Shown here in pieces: positions 8,803 to 17,156 of a stretch of DNA of 64,000 nucleotides (its first letter is position 1; every line of letters begins with the position of its first letter). The DNA comes from DATEGZ01 sp035519535. Lineage in GTDB: Bacteria; Acidobacteriota; Vicinamibacteria; Vicinamibacterales; SCN-69-37. The stretch spans positions 1-64,000 of the forward strand of contig DATIWF010000118.1 in the NCBI GenBank assembly GCA_035519535.1, written 5' to 3'. The translations under genes and the position numbers were made by a program. A model generated the notes under the pieces. It saw nothing but the letters and a program-made list of their open reading frames with translations, ran no database searches and had not been told where the DNA came from.

Positions 8803-10068
8803 TCATTCGAACTTCAGGCCAAAGGCTTTTTCGATCGCTTCGAGATCGTGTCGCTCCGACGGATCCGCGAGCGTGAGGGCGTGTCCCGTGGCGTCGTAGC
8901 GGCCGGTGCGGCCCACGCGATGGACGTACGAGTCGAGGCCGTGCGGCACTTCGTAGTTGACGATGAGCCCGACGTCGTCGATGTCGAGGCCGCGCGCGGC
9001 GACGTCGGTCGCCACCAGCACCTTCGTGCGGCCGGCGCGGAAGCTCTCGATGGCGGCGGTCCGATCCTTCTGCGATCGGTCGGCGTGAATCGCCTCGGCG
9101 CGCAGCCCGGAGGCCGCCAGCTGCCGCGCGAGCCGCTCGGTGCCGATCTTCGTGTTGACGAACACGATCGCGGGTTCGTGCGTGCGGCGCAGGTACTTCG
9201 CCAGGAAGCCGACTTTCTCGCGGGCGGGGAGCACCTTCGCCTCGTGCGAGATCGTCTTGGCCGGGCCGCGCCGCGATCCGACCTGGATGAACACCGCGCC
9301 CGGCGCCAGCGCGTCCGCGAACCGCATGACTTCCTCGGGCATCGTCGCCGAGAAGAGCATCGTCTGGCGCGACGAGGACGCCGGCAGCGCTTCGGCGATC
9401 TTGCGGACATCCGGCCAGAAGCCCATGTCCATCATGCGGTCGGCCTCGTCGAGGACGAAGACCTCGAGCTTGGAAAAGTCGCCGACGTTGCTGCGCATGT
9501 GGTCGAGCAGCCGGCCGGGCGTAGCGACGACGATGTCGACGCCCGCCTGGAGGGAGCGCTCCTGCGGACCCATCGGCACGCCGCCGTAGACGGCAGCGCT
9601 CGCGACGGGCGCGTGATAGGCGAATCCCTGAATCTCGTCGTCGATTTGCGTGGCCAGCTCGCGCGTCGGCGCGAGAATCAGCGCGCGCGTCGCGTGGTGC
9701 GACTGACGCGGGCCGGCCTCGCGATCCTCGCGAATCAGTTTCGACAGCACGGGCAGCACGTACGCGGCGGTCTTGCCCGTGCCGGTTTCGGCGCAGCCGA
9801 TGACGTCGCGTCCCGCCATCGCGTACGGCAGCACCGCGCTCTGGATCGGCGTGGTCTGCTCGAAGCCCCGTTGGGCGAGTGCGTTGAGGAGCGCCGGCTC
9901 GGTGACGACGGCCGTGAACGGGACGGGCGCGGGATCGAACGGCGCCGACTCGCGCGCGGCCGCCGTGGACGAGGAGCGGCCCGGTGGCCGGCCGTGTGGC
10001 GGCGATCCGCGGCGGCCGCGCCGCCGGCGGCCGGGCCGGTGACCATGAGGTTTGTGTTCAGTCGTCAA
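8803..10068 (-). CDS. DEAD-box ATP-dependent RNA helicase
   Basis: 421 residues, RhlE/DeaD-like. All helicase motifs are present in order: Q motif (FEQTTPIQ), AETGTGKT, PTRELA, TPGR, DEAD (VFVLDEADRMMDMGF), SAT, IVFVNTK, VATDVAARGLD and HRVGRTGR. A basic, disordered N-terminal tail of about 45 residues (KPHGHRPGRRRRGRRG) probably helps RNA binding; there is no long C-terminal tail. Likely roles are ribosome assembly or mRNA decay. The start is a TTG at 10068, 12 bases after infA, which implies cotranscription with the initiation factor gene. Confidence 0.93.
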   Translation of the reverse strand: MTTEHKPHGHRPGRRRRGRRGSPPHGRPPGRSSSTAAARESAPFDPAPVPFTAVVTEPALLNALAQRGFEQTTPIQSAVLPYAMAGRDVIGCAETGTGKTAAYVLPVLSKLIREDREAGPRQSHHATRALILAPTRELATQIDDEIQGFAYHAPVASAAVYGGVPMGPQERSLQAGVDIVVATPGRLLDHMRSNVGDFSKLEVFVLDEADRMMDMGFWPDVRKIAEALPASSSRQTMLFSATMPEEVMRFADALAPGAVFIQVGSRRGPAKTISHEAKVLPAREKVGFLAKYLRRTHEPAIVFVNTKIGTERLARQLAASGLRAEAIHADRSQKDRTAAIESFRAGRTKVLVATDVAARGLDIDDVGLIVNYEVPHGLDSYVHRVGRTGRYDATGHALTLADPSERHDLEAIEKAFGLKFE

Positions 10069-10080
10069 GCGGTTGTCGAG

Positions 10081-10299
10081 CTACCGAGCGCGGAACGTGA
10101 TGATGCCCCGGACCGGATCGTACGGCGACACGCCGACGGTCACGCGATCCCCGGGTACGACTTTGATGCGGAAGCGGCGCATCCGGCCGCTCAATTGCGC
10201 CAGGACCTCCTGGCCGGAATCCACCTGCACCCGATAGAGCCCGCCGCTGTGCACGGCGATGACGGTGCCTTGGACATCAATGAGGTCGTCCTTGCTCAA
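10081..10299 (-). CDS. infA: Translation initiation factor IF-1
   Basis: 72 residues, the full normal length. The S1/OB fold is evident (DDLIDVQGTVIAVHSGGLYR, then VLAQLSGRMRRFRIKVVPGD and PYDPVRGIITFR). IF-1 occupies the ribosomal A site during initiation. Here it stands next to a DEAD-box helicase rather than in the ribosomal-protein operon, so it may be the second of two infA copies; an IF-1 beside a cold-shock-type helicase suggests, but does not prove, a cold or stress role. Confidence 0.95.
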   Translation of the reverse strand: MSKDDLIDVQGTVIAVHSGGLYRVQVDSGQEVLAQLSGRMRRFRIKVVPGDRVTVGVSPYDPVRGIITFRAR

Positions 10300-10321
10300 A
10301 TTCGCTGTCCTTTCATCCCTA

Positions 10322-10412
10322 CAAGCATATCAGGCACAGGCACAGCAGATCAGGCACCAGGCACTGGGCTTCAGGCACTGGCTCGTGCCTATGGCCGAAT
10401 GCCTAAGGCCTG
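10322..10412. repeat. 7-bp-period degenerate tandem repeat (GGCACTG/AGGCACC type)
   Basis: The gap between infA and the acyl-CoA synthetase fusion consists almost wholly of heptads. Read on the minus strand from the coding end they run TCAGGCC, TTAGGCA, TTCGGCC, ATAGGCA, CGAGCCA, GTGCCTG. The last codons and the TAG stop of the fusion gene (VRP-stop) lie inside the repeat. Confidence 0.75.
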
Positions 10413-13018
10413 ACTTCGAGCGCCCGCACCGCGTCCTCCACTTGGCGGGCGAGCGAAACGTAGTCCTCCCCCTCGAGCCTCATCGGTGCGCCGAAGCTGA
10501 TCGTCACCGGGCCGCGCTTGGGCCACTTCCACCTGGGATGAAGCACCTTGTCGAGGTTATCGAGCCGGACGGGGACGACCGGCACGCCGAGCCGGGCGCC
10601 GATCATCGCGACGCCCGGACGGAAGCGCGCCATCCGGCCCGTCTCGTGGCGCTCGCCCTCCGGAAAGATCAGGACGGAGTACCCGTCGCCGGTGATGTCG
10701 CCGATGTAGCGCAGCGTCTGCCGCGTGCCGGCCTCTCGCTGCGGCAGCGGGAAGGCATTGAAGAACAGGCACGACAGGTAGTAGTTGAGGCTGTTCGTGA
10801 ACCATTCGCGGCGCGTGAACTCCTTCGGGAAGAAATGCGCGCGGAAGAACTCCTTCGCCATCGCCGGGGCGACGGCATACCGCCATCGCCGCGGGAGCGC
10901 GAGAAAAATCGCCGGCGTGTCCATGTGGCTCTGATGATTGGCCGCGAAGATCACCGGCTCGCGGAGGCCCGCGAGATGCTCGAGGCCCACGACCTCCATT
11001 TTCAGGAACACGCGGGCGAGCGGCAGGATCCACGTGGGCAGGCTGACGCGTCGCAGGAACCAGGCGAGGCGCGTGCGATTCCACGACGGGAAGGCGATCG
11101 GTTCGCCGGAACCTCTAGCTTCCGGCTTCTCGCTTCGAACGTGATCCGCGGAGGCGCCGGCGGGCAGCGCGTCGGCTCGAACAAGCGACGCGAGATCGCC
11201 CAGGGTCTTCGCTTCGGCCAACGCCGACTCGTCCAGCGTGACCTGAAAGGCTTCTTCGAGCGCCATCAGCATCTCGACGCGATCGAGCGAGCTCAGTCCG
11301 AGCTCGTCGAGCGTCGTGGCAGGCGTGAGCTCGTGCCCCGCCACGAATCGCGCGACGACCTCCTGCACCGTCGTCGCGTGGCTCGCGGCCGCCGGAGCGC
11401 CCGCGGCTTCGCCCGCGACCCATCGGTGCAGCTCGCGCCGTTTGAGCTTCTGCGTGCCCTCCGTGCGCGGCAGCGCGTCGCCGGGCCAAATGGACGTGCT
11501 CCACACCCGCTGGTGATCCTCGAGCGTCGCGTTCGCGCCGCGCACGATCTGCGGCACGTCCGCGCCGGGCTCGACAATCAGCACCGCGTGAACGCGTTCT
11601 TCGCCATCCACCCGGCGCCCGACCACGCCGGCGTCCTTGACGCCCGGCTGCGCCAGCAGCGTGCGTTCGACGTCCTCGGGGAAGACTTTCAGCCCCTGCG
11701 GCGTCGCGATCATCTCTTTCTTGCGGCCCTTGATCACGAGCCGGCCCGTCGGATCGAGCCCGCCGATGTCGCCGGTGTGAAACCAGCCGTCCTCGAAGGC
11801 CTCGCTCGTGTCGACCGTGCCGGCTCCTCCGCCGCCAGCGGCCGGCCGGTAGTACCCGGACGTGACGTTCTCGCCGCGCACCAGGATCTCGCCGTCGGGC
11901 GCGATCCGGATCTCGACGCCTTCAATCGGCGTGCCCACCGTGCCGCGCGAGGCGCGAAACGGATGATTGAGCGTGACGATCGGCGCCGTCTCCGTCAGGC
12001 CGTAGCCCTGCACGACGAGAAAACCGAGCTTGCGCCAGAACGCCTCGAGGTCCGGATCGAGCGGCGCCGCGCCGCAGACGACGCACCAGAACTTCCAGCC
12101 GAACATCCGGTGCACGGCGCGGTACCGCCACCACCGCCAGAGCCAGTGCCTGGCGGCGAGCACGTCGGCTTCCTTCGTGATTGGCGCCACGCGCTCGATG
12201 TGGCCGCGCAGCACATCGAGCACCTTCGGCACGCACACGAGCACCGAGATGCGCCGCGACTTGATCTGATGCAGGATCTCCGTCGGGCTGTAGCCGTGCG
12301 AGAAGACGACGGTGCCGGCGAGCATTGGCGGCACGAACGTCGCCATCGACTGGCCGAACATGTGGCTGAGGGGCAGGAGATTCAGAAACCGTACGGGGTG
12401 GAACGGCCGCTCGTACTTCAGGTACTTCCGGACCTCGCGCTCGATCGGGACGATGTTCGCCAGCAGGTTCTTGTGCGTGATCGTGACGCCTTTGGGATCG
12501 GCCGTCGCGCCGGAGGTGAAGATGATCTCCGCCAGCGTGGAACCGGTCACCGCGTTCGCTTGGGTTCCCGGAGGTTCCTGGAGGATCCCGGGGGCTCTGG
12601 GGCCTGAGGCCTCGGGCCCGGCGCCTGGCGCCAACTCCCTCAACCTCCACACTCGCGCCTTGAGCCCCGCCGGCGCTTCGACCTCCTCGCCGACGAGGAC
12701 GCACTTGGCCTCGACGATCCCGGCGATGCGCGCGAGAAGATCGGCGGACGCGCGAAAATCCACGGGCACGACCACGGCGCGCCGCAGCAGGCAGCCCCAG
12801 AGCGCGACGACCCACTCGATGCGGTTCTCCGACCAGATCACCACCTTGTCGTCCGCGCCGATTCCGGCCGCGGCCAGCCGGTTCGCAAACGCCCGCGCGC
12901 CCTCGGCGACCTGTCGATACGTCGCCTGACGGACGCGGTATCCGTCGTCGTGCACGAGGAAGGGCTCGTCGATGGACGCGAAATCCGCGAAGAAGTCGAG
13001 GAGGGAGTCGCGGCGCAT
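10403..13018 (-). CDS. Acyl-CoA synthetase - acyl carrier domain - PlsC acyltransferase fusion
   Basis: 871 residues. Residues 1-535 form an adenylate-forming acyl-CoA/ACP ligase (TSGATADPKGVT at 168-179, GYGLTE near 339, GWFHTGDIG, KGRKKEMIATPQGLKVFPED). Residues about 548-615 are an acyl carrier domain with the phosphopantetheine Ser at 577 (LGLSSLDRVEML). Residues 645-871 are a PlsC/LPLAT acyltransferase (NHQSHMD with H695 and D700; FPEGER at 785-790). It could load a fatty acid on its own carrier and pass it to a glycerophospholipid, like Aas of E. coli plus an ACP. Two linkers (131-159 and about 629-640) are encoded by 7-bp-period repeats. ATG 13018 is nearly leaderless relative to a TATCAT box (13027-13032). 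Confidence 0.9.
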   Translation of the reverse strand: MRRDSLLDFFADFASIDEPFLVHDDGYRVRQATYRQVAEGARAFANRLAAAGIGADDKVVIWSENRIEWVVALWGCLLRRAVVVPVDFRASADLLARIAGIVEAKCVLVGEEVEAPAGLKARVWRLRELAPGAGPEASGPRAPGILQEPPGTQANAVTGSTLAEIIFTSGATADPKGVTITHKNLLANIVPIEREVRKYLKYERPFHPVRFLNLLPLSHMFGQSMATFVPPMLAGTVVFSHGYSPTEILHQIKSRRISVLVCVPKVLDVLRGHIERVAPITKEADVLAARHWLWRWWRYRAVHRMFGWKFWCVVCGAAPLDPDLEAFWRKLGFLVVQGYGLTETAPIVTLNHPFRASRGTVGTPIEGVEIRIAPDGEILVRGENVTSGYYRPAAGGGGAGTVDTSEAFEDGWFHTGDIGGLDPTGRLVIKGRKKEMIATPQGLKVFPEDVERTLLAQPGVKDAGVVGRRVDGEERVHAVLIVEPGADVPQIVRGANATLEDHQRVWSTSIWPGDALPRTEGTQKLKRRELHRWVAGEAAGAPAAASHATTVQEVVARFVAGHELTPATTLDELGLSSLDRVEMLMALEEAFQVTLDESALAEAKTLGDLASLVRADALPAGASADHVRSEKPEARGSGEPIAFPSWNRTRLAWFLRRVSLPTWILPLARVFLKMEVVGLEHLAGLREPVIFAANHQSHMDTPAIFLALPRRWRYAVAPAMAKEFFRAHFFPKEFTRREWFTNSLNYYLSCLFFNAFPLPQREAGTRQTLRYIGDITGDGYSVLIFPEGERHETGRMARFRPGVAMIGARLGVPVVPVRLDNLDKVLHPRWKWPKRGPVTISFGAPMRLEGEDYVSLARQVEDAVRALEVRP

Positions 13019-13062
13019 CCGGGAAAATGATACAAACTTGGGACCCCAGGCATCGGGAAATA

Positions 13063-13081
13063 TCCAGACGACACGTCTGGA
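13063..13081. promoter_or_regulatory. Perfect 8-bp palindrome in a divergent promoter region
   Basis: TCCAGACG-ACA-CGTCTGGA is a perfect inverted repeat just upstream of the GAGG ribosome-binding site of the first dienelactone hydrolase. It could be an operator or a small 5'-leader hairpin. No regulator gene is adjacent. Confidence 0.4.
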
Positions 13082-13093
13082 GAGCGAGGACCC

Positions 13094-13975
13094 ATGAGGA
13101 ACGTGCTCCTGCTTGCGACGGCGTTGTGGCTTGGCGGGACCGTGCTGGCCCAGCAGGCCCAGCCGCCGGCGTTCACGCCGCCGAAGAACGACGCCATTCC
13201 GATCTACGACACCGGCGACGACTCGCTGCCGATCGCGGGGCTCAAGGCGTCGCCGCGGAAAGGCGAGTGGGTGGACATCAAGCTTGCCGACGGCACGCCG
13301 ATGAAGACCTGGATCGTGCACCCGCAGGGAACGGCGAAGGCAGGCGTCGTCATCGTCATTCACGAGATCTTCGGGCTCACCGAGTGGGTGCGCGCCGTCG
13401 CGGATCACGTCGCGCAGGACGGGTTCATCGCGATCGCGCCCGATCTGCTGTCCGGGATGGGACCCAACGGCACCGGCAGCGCCGAGCTCGGCAAGCAGGG
13501 GTCCACGCAGACGATCCGTAATCTCACCGTGGACGCCCGCGTGGCCAGGCTCAACGCCGCGATGAACTACGGCAAGGCGATGCCGTCGTCGAACGGGAAG
13601 ACGGGCGCGGTCGGCTTCTGCTGGGGCGGCGGCACGAGCCTGCTGTACGCGATCGCGCAGCCGGCGCTCAACGCCGCCGTGATGTACTACGGACCGGCGC
13701 CGACGCAGCCGGGCTCCCCGTCACCCGATCTGAGCGGTCTCGCGAGCATCAAGGCGCCGATCCTGGCGATGTACGGCGGCAGTGACAACCGCGTCACCAG
13801 CACCGCGCAGCCCATCGCCGATGAAATGAAGAAGCTCGGCAAGCCGTTCGAGTTCCACGTGTACGACGGCGCGGCGCACGGGTTCGTCCGCCAGCAGACG
13901 ACCGAGCCCAACTACAAGGCCACGGCCGAGTCCTGGCCGCTCGTCGTCGCGTTTTTCAAAGACAAGCTGAAGTAG
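13094..13975 (+). CDS. Secreted dienelactone hydrolase family protein (copy 1)
   Basis: 293 residues with a signal peptide (MRNVLLLATALWLGGTVLAQ) and the alpha/beta-hydrolase DLH fold. The catalytic set is complete: C176 in GFCWGGG, D231 in YGGSDNRV, H262 in DGAAHGF, and the activating E91 in IHEIFG. Classical DLH hydrolyses dienelactone to maleylacetate in aromatic catabolism, but exported acidobacterial members have no known substrate. GAGG precedes the ATG. The next gene is a paralogue 11 bases downstream, so they form a tandem-duplication operon. Confidence 0.88.
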   Translation: MRNVLLLATALWLGGTVLAQQAQPPAFTPPKNDAIPIYDTGDDSLPIAGLKASPRKGEWVDIKLADGTPMKTWIVHPQGTAKAGVVIVIHEIFGLTEWVRAVADHVAQDGFIAIAPDLLSGMGPNGTGSAELGKQGSTQTIRNLTVDARVARLNAAMNYGKAMPSSNGKTGAVGFCWGGGTSLLYAIAQPALNAAVMYYGPAPTQPGSPSPDLSGLASIKAPILAMYGGSDNRVTSTAQPIADEMKKLGKPFEFHVYDGAAHGFVRQQTTEPNYKATAESWPLVVAFFKDKLK

Positions 13976-13986
13976 GAGAGGGATCG

Positions 13987-14901
13987 ATGAAGCGCATCCT
14001 GTTCGCTGTTCTTGCGGCGGCGATCGCGTCGGTGCCGCTGTCCGCTCAGACGCCGCCGCAGGGCGCGGCTCAAGGCGCGCGCCAGGGGGGCGCGCCGCAG
14101 GTCGCGCCGATCGACGTGCCGTGGAACGACGCGATTCCTCCGGGGACGGCCGAACACGCCGCCCGCGCGCTGAAGGAGTCCTCGCGACACGGCGAGTGGG
14201 TGGACATCGCCATGAAGGACGGCACGAAGCTCAACTCGTGGATCGTCTATCCCGAGCGGCCGGACAAGGCCGGCGTCGTGCTGGTCATCTTCGATATCAA
14301 CGGCATGCGCGACCTCCCGCGCGCCCTGGGCGATCAGCTCGCGCAGGACGGCTTCATCGCGATCGTGCCGGACTTCCTTTCAGGCAAGGGACCGAACGGC
14401 GGAGGCTCGGCGGAGCTCGGCAATCAGGTCGGCCAGGTGATTCGCACGCTGACGAACGACGACGTCAACGTGCGCCTGGACGCGGCGATGGACTACGGCA
14501 GGAAGCTGCCGTCGTCGAACGGCAAGACGGGCGTGATTGGATTCTGCTGGGGCGGCGCGCGCAGCTTCGCGTACGCGGCGGCGCAGCCGAATCTCGCCGC
14601 CGCCGTCGTCTACTACGGCGAGGCGCCGGGATCGGGTGACAACACCATGGAGACGGCCCTCGCGAAGCTCAAGGCGCCTGTGCTCGGCATGTACGCCGGC
14701 AACGACGCCCGCATCGGCGCCACCGTGCCGGCCACGCAGGACGTCATGAAGAAGCTCGGCAAGTCCTACGAGGTGCACACCTTCGAGGGCGCGGGCCACG
14801 GGTTCATGTTCGCGCAAGCCGGGGCCGGCGGCGCGAATCTCAAAGCCGCGCAGGAATCGTGGCCGATGGTGCTCGGGTTCTTCAGAGACAAGCTCAAGTA
14901 G
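13987..14901 (+). CDS. Secreted dienelactone hydrolase family protein (copy 2)
   Basis: 304 residues, a tandem paralogue of the preceding gene. It has a signal peptide ending at PLSA-Q and a Gln/Gly-rich stretch (residues 22-40). The triad is kept (C187 in GFCWGG, D240 in YAGNDAR, H271 in GAGHGF). The loop that holds the activating Glu in copy 1 (IHEIFG) here reads IFDING, so Glu is replaced by Asp103 and the preceding His by Phe. This implies changed activity or substrate. GGAG lies shortly before the ATG. The 3' side is a repeat-based inverted pair. Confidence 0.85.
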   Translation: MKRILFAVLAAAIASVPLSAQTPPQGAAQGARQGGAPQVAPIDVPWNDAIPPGTAEHAARALKESSRHGEWVDIAMKDGTKLNSWIVYPERPDKAGVVLVIFDINGMRDLPRALGDQLAQDGFIAIVPDFLSGKGPNGGGSAELGNQVGQVIRTLTNDDVNVRLDAAMDYGRKLPSSNGKTGVIGFCWGGARSFAYAAAQPNLAAAVVYYGEAPGSGDNTMETALAKLKAPVLGMYAGNDARIGATVPATQDVMKKLGKSYEVHTFEGAGHGFMFAQAGAGGANLKAAQESWPMVLGFFRDKLK

Positions 14902-14903
14902 GC

Positions 14904-14998
14904 ATCACGTTGGAAGTTTGAAGCCAAGAGTTGGAAGTGGCGCACTGAGCGTTCCGAAACTTCGAACTTCTGGCTTCTCACTGCTAACTTGACGCAGT
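14904..14998. repeat. Inverted pair of 7-bp-period repeats (GAAGNNN type) between convergent genes
   Basis: Left arm heptads GTTGGAA, GTTTGAA, GCCAAGA, GTTGGAA face right arm heptads CTTCGAA, CTTCTGG, CTTCTCA. The arms are largely complementary and would fold into one hairpin. It lies exactly between the stops of the second DLH gene and the outer-membrane protein gene, as expected for a two-way terminator. The same family is found at 29834-29940 and 58388-58436. Confidence 0.7.
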
Positions 14999-14999
14999 C

Positions 15000-15635
15000 C
15001 TACTTGATCGAGATTCCCGCCGAGAACACCATGAGTCGCATGCGCTCGCGGCCGGGATTGGGCCCCGACGCGTCTGCGGGTTTGGTGAGGTAGAAGCGGA
15101 GGTCGAAGCAGAACGCGAGGTGCTCCTTGGCGAACCAGCGGGCGCCGAAGCCGAAGTTCGGCGTTGATTCGAACGGCGGCGCCTCGCCCGTCGGCAGATC
15201 GCCGGTGAACGTCTGAAAGCGCAGGGGGCCGAGGCCGGCGCTGACGTAGCTCCAGCCCTGGCGGTGACCGAAGTTGAGCGACAGCGTGCCCGACACGCCC
15301 TGCAGCCGCCGCTCGACGCGCGGTCCGTTGGGCGCGCCCGTCGAGTCCGTCGGCGTGCCCGTGGCGCGCGCGAGCACGCCCTCGCCGCCGAAGCCAAGCG
15401 CCATCTTCGACCCGCGCCACACGTACACGTTCGCGCCGACGGCGCCGCCGAACCCCGTCGCGGGCAGTTGGGTCGGTTGCAGGCCCAGGTCGGCGGCGGT
15501 GATGCTGTCCTGGCCGAGCTTGGCCACGACCAGGCGCGCGTCGATCACGAAGCGGGGAAGGGGCTCTCTCTGCTGGGCGTGGGCACGGGCGGGAACGGCG
15601 AGCGTCAGGATCGCGGCCGCGACGACGAGGCGCAT
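15000..15635 (-). CDS. Outer-membrane beta-barrel protein
   Basis: 211 residues. The signal peptide runs from MRLVVAAAILTLAVPARA to HAQ. The rest is rich in alternating amphipathic strands (GGAVGANVYVWRGSKMALGF, GTLSLNFGHRQGWSYVSAGL, FGARWFAKEHLAFCFDLRFY) and ends in the strand LMVFSAGISIK, typical of OmpA/OprF-like eight-stranded barrels. There is no peptidoglycan-binding domain. The function is unknown. I start at ATG 15635 because the signal peptide begins there; the open frame reaches further only through repeat DNA. Confidence 0.8.
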   Translation of the reverse strand: MRLVVAAAILTLAVPARAHAQQREPLPRFVIDARLVVAKLGQDSITAADLGLQPTQLPATGFGGAVGANVYVWRGSKMALGFGGEGVLARATGTPTDSTGAPNGPRVERRLQGVSGTLSLNFGHRQGWSYVSAGLGPLRFQTFTGDLPTGEAPPFESTPNFGFGARWFAKEHLAFCFDLRFYLTKPADASGPNPGRERMRLMVFSAGISIK

Positions 15636-15664
15636 CGACTGGCAAGCGTACACCACGCACCCGC

Positions 15665-15689
15665 ACCGAGCACCTAGCACCTAGCACTA
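15665..15689. repeat. 7-bp-period tandem repeat (GCACCTA)
   Basis: GCACCTA-GCACCTA-GCACTAA lies in the divergent gap between the outer-membrane protein and the threonine dehydratase-like gene, immediately before the latter's start. Confidence 0.6.
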
Positions 15690-15698
15690 AAATTGGCC

Positions 15699-16661
15699 AT
15701 GCCCCTCGTCACGCTCGACGCGATCCGGGCCGCCGCCGATCGCATCGGCTCGATCGCCCGGCGCACGCCGGTGATCGACGTCTCCGATCTCGCCGGCCGT
15801 CCCTTGTTTCTCAAGTGCGAGCCACAGCAGCCGGGCGGCGCGTTCAAGATTCGCGGCGCGACCAACATGCTGATGCGCCTCTCCGCCGACGCGCGCCGGC
15901 GTGGCGTCATCACGTACTCGTCTGGCAATCACGGACAGGCGGTCGCGCTGGCGGCCTCGCGTCTGGGCGCGCCTGCGGTCGTCGTCATGCCGACGACCAC
16001 GCCGGCGATCAAAATCAACGGCGTCAAACGCTGGGGCGCCGAAGCGATTCTCGAGGGCACGACGTCCGCGGATCGCCTCAAGCGCGCTCAAGCCGAGGCG
16101 GCATCGCGCGGCCTGACGATGGTTCCGCCATTCGATCACGAGTGGATCATCGAGGGACAGGGCACCTGCGGTCTGGAAATCCTCGACCAGGTGCCCGATG
16201 TGGAGGTCGTCGCGGTGCCGATGGGGGGCGGCGGGCTGATCTCCGGCGTGGCGGCCGCGATCAAGCTGTCGGGCTCGCGCGCGAAGGTCGTGGGCGTGGA
16301 GCCCGAGGGCGCCGCGAAAATCACCGCGTCGCTCGCGGCCGGTCATCCCGTGACGCTCGATCGCACGGCCTCCATCGCCGACGGCCTCATGCCCGTGCGC
16401 CCGGGGGATCTCACGTTCGAGCACATCCGTGCATTCGTGGACGAGGTCGTGACCGTCAGCGACGACCAGATCGCCAAGGCCGCGCTGTGGCTCTTCTACG
16501 AGGCCAAACAGGTCGTCGAGCCGAGCGGCGCCGCGACGGTGGCGGCCGTGCTGGCCGGGCAGGGGAAGATCCTGGCCGATCGATCGAAGAAAATCGTCGC
16601 GATTCTCAGCGGCGGCAACGTGGCGCCCGAGACGCTCGCAGCGCTGGGCCCTGGGCATTAG
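15699..16661 (+). CDS. Threonine/serine dehydratase-like PLP enzyme
   Basis: 320 residues, fold-type II PLP enzyme, probably a catabolic serine/threonine ammonia-lyase or a serine racemase relative, as there is no C-terminal ACT domain. The PLP lysine is in the motif GGAFKIRGA; SSGNHGQAVALAA binds the substrate carboxylate; VPMGGGGLISGVA is the phosphate-binding glycine loop; LSGGN lies near the end. ATG 15699 is preferred over TTG 15693. The last codons (LGPGH-stop) lie within a GGGCACTG-type heptad repeat. Confidence 0.88.
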   Translation: MPLVTLDAIRAAADRIGSIARRTPVIDVSDLAGRPLFLKCEPQQPGGAFKIRGATNMLMRLSADARRRGVITYSSGNHGQAVALAASRLGAPAVVVMPTTTPAIKINGVKRWGAEAILEGTTSADRLKRAQAEAASRGLTMVPPFDHEWIIEGQGTCGLEILDQVPDVEVVAVPMGGGGLISGVAAAIKLSGSRAKVVGVEPEGAAKITASLAAGHPVTLDRTASIADGLMPVRPGDLTFEHIRAFVDEVVTVSDDQIAKAALWLFYEAKQVVEPSGAATVAAVLAGQGKILADRSKKIVAILSGGNVAPETLAALGPGH

Positions 16662-16737
16662 GCACTGGGCACTGGCGAGCGTCACGCTGCGGCTGACGCG
16701 TCGTGCCCGGTGCCCGATGCTCGGTGCGTGCCTGATC
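16644..16737. repeat. 7-bp-period repeat in inverted pair (TGGGCAC / GTGCCCG)
   Basis: Heptads TGGGCCC, TGGGCAT, TAGGCAC, TGGGCAC are followed after about 30 bases by GTGCCCG, GTGCCCG, ATGCTCG, GTGCGTG in inverse orientation. The left part is translated as the end of the PLP enzyme. It probably forms a terminator hairpin ahead of the padR gene. Confidence 0.7.
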
Positions 16738-16786
16738 CGAACCGACCGCTCCCGTCCTCCGTCTATTACATGCGGAACTGAAGATA

Positions 16787-17155
16787 ATGCAGAATCGAAG
16801 CAAACGTCCGGATCCGGACGACGCGGCGCGGCATCTGCCGCTGCGCCCCGTCGCGTGCGCGGTGCTCGCGTCGCTCGCGGACGGCGCCCGGCCCGGCATC
16901 GAGATTCTGGACGCCGTCAATGCGACCGTGCCGGGACGGCCGCTGCTCGGTCCCGGCACGCTCTATCGTCTGCTCCGCGAGTTGCGCCAGGACGCGCTGA
17001 TCGCTCGCGCGGACCCGGCGGTCGACCCGGCGGACGATCGGCAGGTGCACCACGCGCTGACGCCGCTCGGACGCGCCGTCCTCAACGCCGAACTGGATCG
17101 CCTGCGCCGGACGATGATGCTGGCGGGCCGCACGCGGCCGGCGACGGAGCGCTGA
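16787..17155 (+). CDS. PadR-family transcriptional regulator
   Basis: 122 residues. The winged-helix PadR pattern is clear: HLPLRPVACAVLASLADG, then GPGTLYRLLRELRQDALIAR and HHALTPLGRAVL. It ends one base before the ATG of a giant ADOP permease. In Acidobacteriota PadR-ADOP pairs are a recurrent two-gene unit, and the regulator probably controls its own operon. Ligand unknown. No Shine-Dalgarno sequence is obvious before the ATG. Confidence 0.88.
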   Translation: MQNRSKRPDPDDAARHLPLRPVACAVLASLADGARPGIEILDAVNATVPGRPLLGPGTLYRLLRELRQDALIARADPAVDPADDRQVHHALTPLGRAVLNAELDRLRRTMMLAGRTRPATER

Positions 17156-17156
17156 C

